A stretch of 8,312 nt of DNA from JAAERC01 sp965602655 (GTDB lineage: Bacteria > Zixibacteria > MSB-5A5 > GN15 > PGXB01): NCBI GenBank assembly GCA_965602655.1, contig CBFCZE010000117.1:1-8312 (forward strand). Direction: 5' to 3'. Numbering within the stretch: the first letter of the stretch is position 1; every line of letters starts with the position of its first letter. The notes beneath the pieces are model-generated. The model did not search any database. It saw only the letters and a program-made list of their open reading frames with translations, and was not told the origin of the DNA. This document shows, one piece after another, positions 5,687 through 8,312 of this stretch. The position numbers and the translations under genes are program-made.

Positions 5687-5695
5687 AAAGGAGGT
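5687..5695 (+). promoter_or_regulatory. Ribosome binding site deciding the TTG start of lexA
   Basis: AAAGGAGGT is a near-perfect Shine-Dalgarno sequence. Its AGGAGG core ends 6 bases before TTG at 5701-5703, which fixes the unusual start codon. Confidence 0.85.
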
Positions 5696-5700
5696 TTGTT

Positions 5701-6318
5701 TTGGTCAGGGAAGCATTGACCCGAAGGCAGAAAGAGATTTTTGAGTATATCGAGAAAATGATATCCGAGGTTGGTAAGTCGCCGACTATCAGGGAAATAG
5801 GCAAGAAATTCAATATCAGTTCCACCAACGGTGTCCGCTCGCATCTTGAGGCGTTGATGAAAAAGGGGTATATCAGGCGGCAGAAACTGATTTCGCGCGG
5901 GATTGATCTGGTGCGGTCGCTCTCTGGTCCGGTTAAACGGGTGCCGGTGGTTGGTTCGGTTCCGGCCGGGGCACCGATTACGGCGATTGAAAATATCGAG
6001 GGCGAGTTGGCGGTTGATACCAGTTTTTTGCCCGGCGGCGAAACTTTTACGCTTCGGGTGGCAGGCGACTCGATGAAGAATGCCGGTATTTTCGACGGCG
6101 ATTATGTGCTGGTGAATCGTCAGGAAACAGCCAATAAGGGTGAAATTGTGGTGGCAATTATTGGCGAGGAAGCTACTGTTAAACGATATTTTCCGGAAGG
6201 CGACAAAATCAGACTTCAGCCGGAGAATGATACTTTTGAACCGATCTGGGTTGATCGTTTTTCGCCGACTTTTTCTATCGCGGGGAAAGTTGTCGGTCTG
6301 ATGCGGAGAATCAAGTGA
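5701..6318 (+). CDS. lexA: LexA repressor (SOS regulator, self-cleaving)
   Basis: A full-length LexA of 205 residues. It represses DNA-damage genes and is inactivated when RecA filaments trigger its self-cleavage. The N-terminal winged helix-turn-helix covers about 1-65, with S-P-T-I-R-E-I-G-K-K-F (27-37) and the recognition helix S-T-N-G-V-R-S-H-L-E-A-L (41-52). The cleavage site is Ala89-Gly90 in V-P-A-G-A-P. The S24 peptidase domain has the nucleophile Ser124 (G-D-S-M) and general base Lys161 (T-V-K-R-Y), so it should be cleavage-competent. The TTG start is set by a strong ribosome binding site. The promoter carries its own LexA-type box. Its stop codon overlaps the GTG start of a truncated ORF, and the dinB pair lies 1.5 kb downstream beyond a REP/transposase block. 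Confidence 0.97.
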   Translation: MVREALTRRQKEIFEYIEKMISEVGKSPTIREIGKKFNISSTNGVRSHLEALMKKGYIRRQKLISRGIDLVRSLSGPVKRVPVVGSVPAGAPITAIENIEGELAVDTSFLPGGETFTLRVAGDSMKNAGIFDGDYVLVNRQETANKGEIVVAIIGEEATVKRYFPEGDKIRLQPENDTFEPIWVDRFSPTFSIAGKVVGLMRRIK

Positions 6319-6398
6319 AAAAGATTTTTGGCTGGCTACTGGTTTTACTCCTCTGCCCGATCGGCTTCGAGACGGTTAAGTTTATTATGCATTTATAG
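6315..6398 (+). pseudogene. Truncated start of a secreted or membrane protein gene
   Basis: GTG at 6315-6317 overlaps the lexA stop codon (GTGA) and opens a 27-codon frame, MKKIFGWLLVLLLCPIGFE and on to T-V-K-F-I-M-H-L. This is a textbook signal peptide or membrane anchor: a positively charged start and a leucine-rich core, with a cysteine and proline following. The frame ends at TAG 6396-6398, which is part of the conserved ATAGTC head of the first REP palindrome. I read it as a gene once translationally coupled to lexA and cut off by insertion of the REP block. It may instead be a genuine small membrane peptide or a chance frame. Confidence 0.4.
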
Positions 6399-6424
6399 TC
6401 TGCAGACGGGGACGTCTGCAGACC
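6395..6424 (+). repeat. REP palindrome 0 (left edge of the transposase block)
   Basis: The stem GTCTGCAGACG (6398-6408), loop GGGA, CGTCTGCAGAC (6413-6423) has 11 pairs. Its 18-base core GCAGACGGGGACGTCTGC (6402-6419) is identical to REP 3 (7626-7643), and both are preceded by ATAGTC plus one variable base. No U-tract follows, so it is not a simple terminator for lexA. Confidence 0.9.
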
Positions 6425-6445
6425 ACAGGAACATGTGGTATCATT

Positions 6446-6451
6446 AGGAGG
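6446..6451 (+). promoter_or_regulatory. Ribosome binding site of the second HEPN-like gene
   Basis: AGGAGG, extended by GG, ends 7 bases before ATG at 6459. This favours that start over the in-frame GTG at 6435, which would put the ribosome binding site inside the coding region. Confidence 0.85.
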
Positions 6452-6458
6452 GGAAAAG

Positions 6459-6995
6459 ATGAAAAAAGATTTAAGTAATCTTATCAAGGAAATGGATATA
6501 CTTTGGAGAAATTTAGTTTATACTCGTGGTTATTTTCCGTGTGTCGGGGATAAGTGCATTGGCTTCACAGCATTAAAAACCCCTGGATATTATAGAAGGT
6601 TTGGAATTGATATAGAACACCATTTATCTGCACCGTTGACACCTGAAAAAAAGAATGAAATAAATGAAATAGGCCATTGGATAAATCAAAATTTTATCAT
6701 CAGGTTAAGCGCTTTAACTGAATCATATCATTTGCATTCGAACGGTATTGATATAGATTCTGATTTGCAAGGAGCGAATCACTTAAAAATTGTTAAACTC
6801 TTGAGACATAGATTTGCCCATTCATCCGGCAGATATGATCCTAAAAACAAAAATGATAAGAAGATTATGAAACTTATAGGGGATACTATTGGAATTTCTA
6901 TTAATGGAAGAAATGATTGGCCGTTGTCTATAAAAACTGTTCTTGAAGAATTGTTAAAAGGATGTAAGGCATATGCTGAGGAGAAACTAAAATAA
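6459..6995 (+). CDS. HEPN-like protein inside the REP/transposase block
   Basis: A predicted soluble protein of 178 residues that I do not recognise as a named family. The most telling feature is L-L-R116-H-R-F-A-H121-S-S-G-R-Y-D (114-127), which matches the HEPN R-x4-H motif and the R-x-x-x-A-H-x-S-G-R-Y-D pattern common in HEPN-type ORFs. The rest is mostly helical, with a cysteine-containing segment (P27-C28-V-G-D-K-C33) and a basic, lysine-rich C-terminus. An RNase role is possible from the motif but not shown. The start is ATG at 6459, fixed by AGGAGG 7 bases upstream. The gene sits between REP 0 (ends 6423) and REP 1 (begins 7006), with only about 10 bases between its stop codon and REP 1. 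No nucleotidyltransferase antitoxin (MNT) or other toxin-antitoxin partner adjoins it. Its sequence is AT-rich against the flanking lexA. Confidence 0.7.
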   Translation: MKKDLSNLIKEMDILWRNLVYTRGYFPCVGDKCIGFTALKTPGYYRRFGIDIEHHLSAPLTPEKKNEINEIGHWINQNFIIRLSALTESYHLHSNGIDIDSDLQGANHLKIVKLLRHRFAHSSGRYDPKNKNDKKIMKLIGDTIGISINGRNDWPLSIKTVLEELLKGCKAYAEEKLK

Positions 6996-7005
6996 CTGGA
7001 TCGCA

Positions 7006-7023
7006 GCAGACCGGGAGGTCTGC
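7006..7023 (+). repeat. REP palindrome 1
   Basis: GCAGACC (7006-7012), loop GGGA, GGTCTGC (7017-7023). Compared with REP 0 and REP 3 the closing pair of the stem is C-G instead of G-C: both sides changed, so the pair and the GGGA loop are preserved. This paired change supports selection for the folded structure. Confidence 0.85.
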
Positions 7024-7061
7024 CGCGCAAATACTACAGAGATGAAATAACTCTTAACGTG

Positions 7062-7087
7062 GGCGGCAGACGTCCTCGTCTGCCGCC
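7062..7087 (-). repeat. REP palindrome 2 (inverted relative to the others)
   Basis: GGCGGCAGACG (7062-7072), loop TCCT, CGTCTGCCGCC (7077-7087), an 11-bp stem. Read on the minus strand its core is GCAGACGAGGACGTCTGC, one base from REP 0 and REP 3, so it lies in the opposite orientation. Together with REP 3 it forms an inverted REP pair around the transposase gene. It ends 10 bases before the transposase start codon. Confidence 0.9.
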
Positions 7088-7097
7088 AAAAGAATAA

Positions 7098-7622
7098 ATG
7101 ACTATTAGAAAAAGATTCGACATAAAAGGACCGGCAATGGTGTTTGTTACTACCACAGCTGTAAACAGAACACCGGTTTTTGACAGTCAGAGTATCTGTG
7201 ATACAGTAATTATCCAGTTAGAGGAAACAGCAAAATATTGTGAGGTTTCATTAATTGGTTACGTTTTGATGTCGTCACATCTACACGCCCTGCTTGGTCT
7301 TCCGAAAATCGAGTTACTTTCAAAATTTATGCAAAGTTTTAAAAGTTTGACCTCTCGTAAACTCAAAAAATATGAATTCGGGAAGTTTAAAGACAAACTA
7401 TGGAAAAAAGACAGGTTTAGATTATGGCGGCCGAGGTTTGACGATGTAATAATTACATCAGGAAAACAGTTTAAAATAAAGCTTGAGTATATCCATAATA
7501 ATCCTGTCATGGCCGGATTGGTTAATGATCCAAGTGGGTGGTTGTATTCAAGTGCGGGAGATTGGCTGGGTGAATCGAAAGGGATGTTGCAGGTAGATAA
7601 ATATTTTAAGTGGGTTAAATAG
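7098..7622 (+). CDS. REP-associated tyrosine transposase (RAYT, Y1 single-strand transposase)
   Basis: A complete protein of 174 residues from the Y1_Tnp/HUH superfamily (IS200-related). Such enzymes nick and rejoin single-stranded DNA at REP hairpins, using a metal held by two histidines and one catalytic tyrosine. The HUH motif is H61-L-H63 in M-S-S-H-L-H-A-L-L. The catalytic tyrosine is Tyr131 in L-E-Y-I-H-N-N-P-V-M-A-G-L-V, which aligns with Tyr115 of the E. coli REP transposase. A basic region (about 86-113, rich in K and R) should bind DNA, and the family signature W-x-Y-S-S (148-152) follows. All key residues are present, so it could be active. An inverted REP pair (7062-7087 and 7624-7645) frames the gene. 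No clear Shine-Dalgarno precedes ATG 7098; the start lies 10 bases after REP 2. The TAG stop is part of the ATAGTC head of REP 3. Confidence 0.93.
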   Translation: MTIRKRFDIKGPAMVFVTTTAVNRTPVFDSQSICDTVIIQLEETAKYCEVSLIGYVLMSSHLHALLGLPKIELLSKFMQSFKSLTSRKLKKYEFGKFKDKLWKKDRFRLWRPRFDDVIITSGKQFKIKLEYIHNNPVMAGLVNDPSGWLYSSAGDWLGESKGMLQVDKYFKWVK

Positions 7623-7645
7623 TCGGCAGACGGGGACGTCTGCCG
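7619..7645 (+). repeat. REP palindrome 3
   Basis: CGGCAGACG (7624-7632), loop GGGA, CGTCTGCCG (7637-7645), 9 bp. The head ATAGTC (7619-7624) plus the 18-base core are identical to REP 0. The transposase stop codon is the TAG within that head. Confidence 0.9.
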
Positions 7646-7710
7646 TTCACGTGTTGGAGAGAACTTTGCTTACTGACAAAGAGATTATAGACCTTAAAAT
7701 CACGGAATGA

Positions 7711-7727
7711 CGGGGTGTTTGCAGACC
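7711..7727 (+). repeat. Decayed half-REP (right edge of the transposase block)
   Basis: CGGGGTGTTTGCAGACC resembles the loop and 3' half of REP 0 (6407-6424), with one missing base and two changes, but its 5' half is missing. It probably marks the right border of the block or an older REP. Confidence 0.4.
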
Positions 7728-7771
7728 GCTGTGAGTTATAGATCGCAAAGATTTCGAAAGAATGATAATAA

Positions 7772-8020
7772 ATGTATCAGGATATGGATGAGCCGATTGA
7801 GGTGGTGGCGCTGTTTGCCGACCACAAAATGAAACCGGCCCGGTTTCGCTGGAACGGACGGACCTACATAATCAGCGAAATAACCGGTGACTGGAAAACC
7901 GATATCGGTCAATATAAGGTGCATCATTATGCGGTGGTTGACAGCTCATCAAATTTCTTTCAGCTTACTTTCGATGAACGCCAGACCAGCTGGATAATAA
8001 GTAAGATATGGGTGGAATAG
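7772..8020 (+). CDS. Small DUF6504-like protein encoded upstream of dinB
   Basis: A soluble protein of 82 residues. Its pattern D-E-P-I-E-V near the start, then P-A-R-F-R-W-N-G-R-T-Y (about 22-32), a Trp (about 41), Y-K-V-H-H-Y-A-V-V, F-Q-L-T-F-D and a final S-K-I-W, resembles DUF6504, a small family whose genes accompany translesion polymerase genes (imuB/dnaE2 and Y-family) in actinobacteria. The activity is unknown; a role in translesion synthesis is inferred from context. The start is ATG 7772 with only weak upstream GAAAGA. Met5 (7784) is possible and would begin exactly at the conserved D-E-P-I-E-V. The gene overlaps dinB by 13 bases, implying translational coupling. No LexA-type box is visible upstream, although a damage-inducible gene would be expected to have one. 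Confidence 0.65.
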   Translation: MYQDMDEPIEVVALFADHKMKPARFRWNGRTYIISEITGDWKTDIGQYKVHHYAVVDSSSNFFQLTFDERQTSWIISKIWVE

Positions 8021-8312
8021 ACCGCACAAAAAACTGGGAGAAGGTAATCATGCATGTGGATATGGATGCCTTCTTTGCCGCTTTTGAGACCCGCAATATG
8101 CCGAAACTTAAAGGTAAACCGGTAATAGTCGGCGGTGATCCGAGATTTCGATCGGTAGTGTCAACCTGTTCTTATGAGGCTCGCAAATTCGGAGTACATT
8201 CAGGGATGCCTATCAAAAAAGCCAAACAGCTCTGTCCGCGGGCGGTAATTATATCTGGGAGTTTGCGGGGTTATGTTTATACATCAGCTCAACTTCAAAA
8301 AATATTTGCCAA
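8008..8312 (+). CDS. dinB: DNA polymerase IV (DinB), N-terminal part, cut by window end
   Basis: About 101 codons are present; the rest runs off the window. DinB is a Y-family translesion polymerase that copies past DNA lesions with low fidelity. The catalytic-site sequence H-V-D18-M-D-A-F-F23-A places the metal-binding Asp18 and the steric-gate Phe23, equivalent to Asp8 and Phe13 of E. coli. K-G-K-P-V-I-V-G-G and S-T-C-S-Y-E-A-R-K-F-G-V-H-S-G-M-P are typical palm and fingers motifs; the arginine in Y-E-A-R contacts the incoming nucleotide in the family. I chose ATG 8008 because the family starts a strand before H-V-D-M-D (here E-K-V-I). ATG 8050 has a better ribosome binding site (GGAGAAGG) but would remove that strand. 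The start lies inside the preceding DUF6504-like gene. Confidence 0.95.
   Translation, partial: MGGIDRTKNWEKVIMHVDMDAFFAAFETRNMPKLKGKPVIVGGDPRFRSVVSTCSYEARKFGVHSGMPIKKAKQLCPRAVIISGSLRGYVYTSAQLQKIFA

Noticed and set aside
6459..7622. Toxin-antitoxin pair made of the HEPN-like ORF and its neighbour
   Set aside because: The neighbour is a REP transposase, not an MNT nucleotidyltransferase or other antitoxin, and a REP pair separates the two genes.
7651..7710. A 19-codon frame from GTG, containing L-T-D-K-E-I-I-D-L
   Set aside because: It looks vaguely protein-like and could be a gene remnant at the edge of the transposase block, but it is too short and has no ribosome binding site to support a call.

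Overview
The window is bacterial chromosome of moderate GC, with AT-rich intergenic DNA that is unusually dense in short palindromes. The genes have Shine-Dalgarno sites, TTG starts are used more than once, and LexA appears to act at a GAAC-N4-GTTC-type box. The lineage cannot be fixed from this. An environmental bacterium of the FCB/Zixibacteria kind is a guess, based only on general feel.

Layout. Positions 1-516 carry no convincing gene but hold several hairpin repeats and one inverted copy of a dispersed repeat. At 517-1116 is a HEPN/DUF4145-like ORF, closely bounded by an inverted repeat. Positions 1117-1769 are a repeat field with several unrelated palindrome families and three more diverged copies of the dispersed repeat. 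The minus strand then carries a cation diffusion facilitator (1770-2639, probably a Mn2+ exporter), a strong terminator, a secreted TPR protein (2722-3627), and the purine genes purE (3704-4138) and purD (4140-5426), transcribed in the order purD-purE. A short AT-rich region with divergent promoters separates purD from lexA (5701-6318, plus strand). The lexA promoter carries a LexA-type box between its -35 and -10 elements.

Downstream of lexA, a secreted-protein ORF that overlaps the lexA stop codon is cut off after 27 codons by a REP palindrome. There follows a block of about 1.3 kb: REP, HEPN-like ORF (6459-6995), REP, inverted REP, REP-associated tyrosine transposase (RAYT, 7098-7622), REP, decayed half-REP. 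After it come a small DUF6504-like gene (7772-8020) and the start of dinB (DNA polymerase IV, from 8008, running off the window). The two overlap by 13 bases.

Interpretation. lexA and the DUF6504-like/dinB pair look like an SOS DNA-damage-response cluster into which a REP/RAYT/HEPN block has been inserted; this is inference. The most interesting pattern is that two unrelated HEPN-type ORFs in one 8-kb window each sit inside a tight frame of palindromic repeats, and one of them lies beside the transposase that would be expected to mobilise such repeats. HEPN genes may therefore be passengers or partners of REP elements in this genome.
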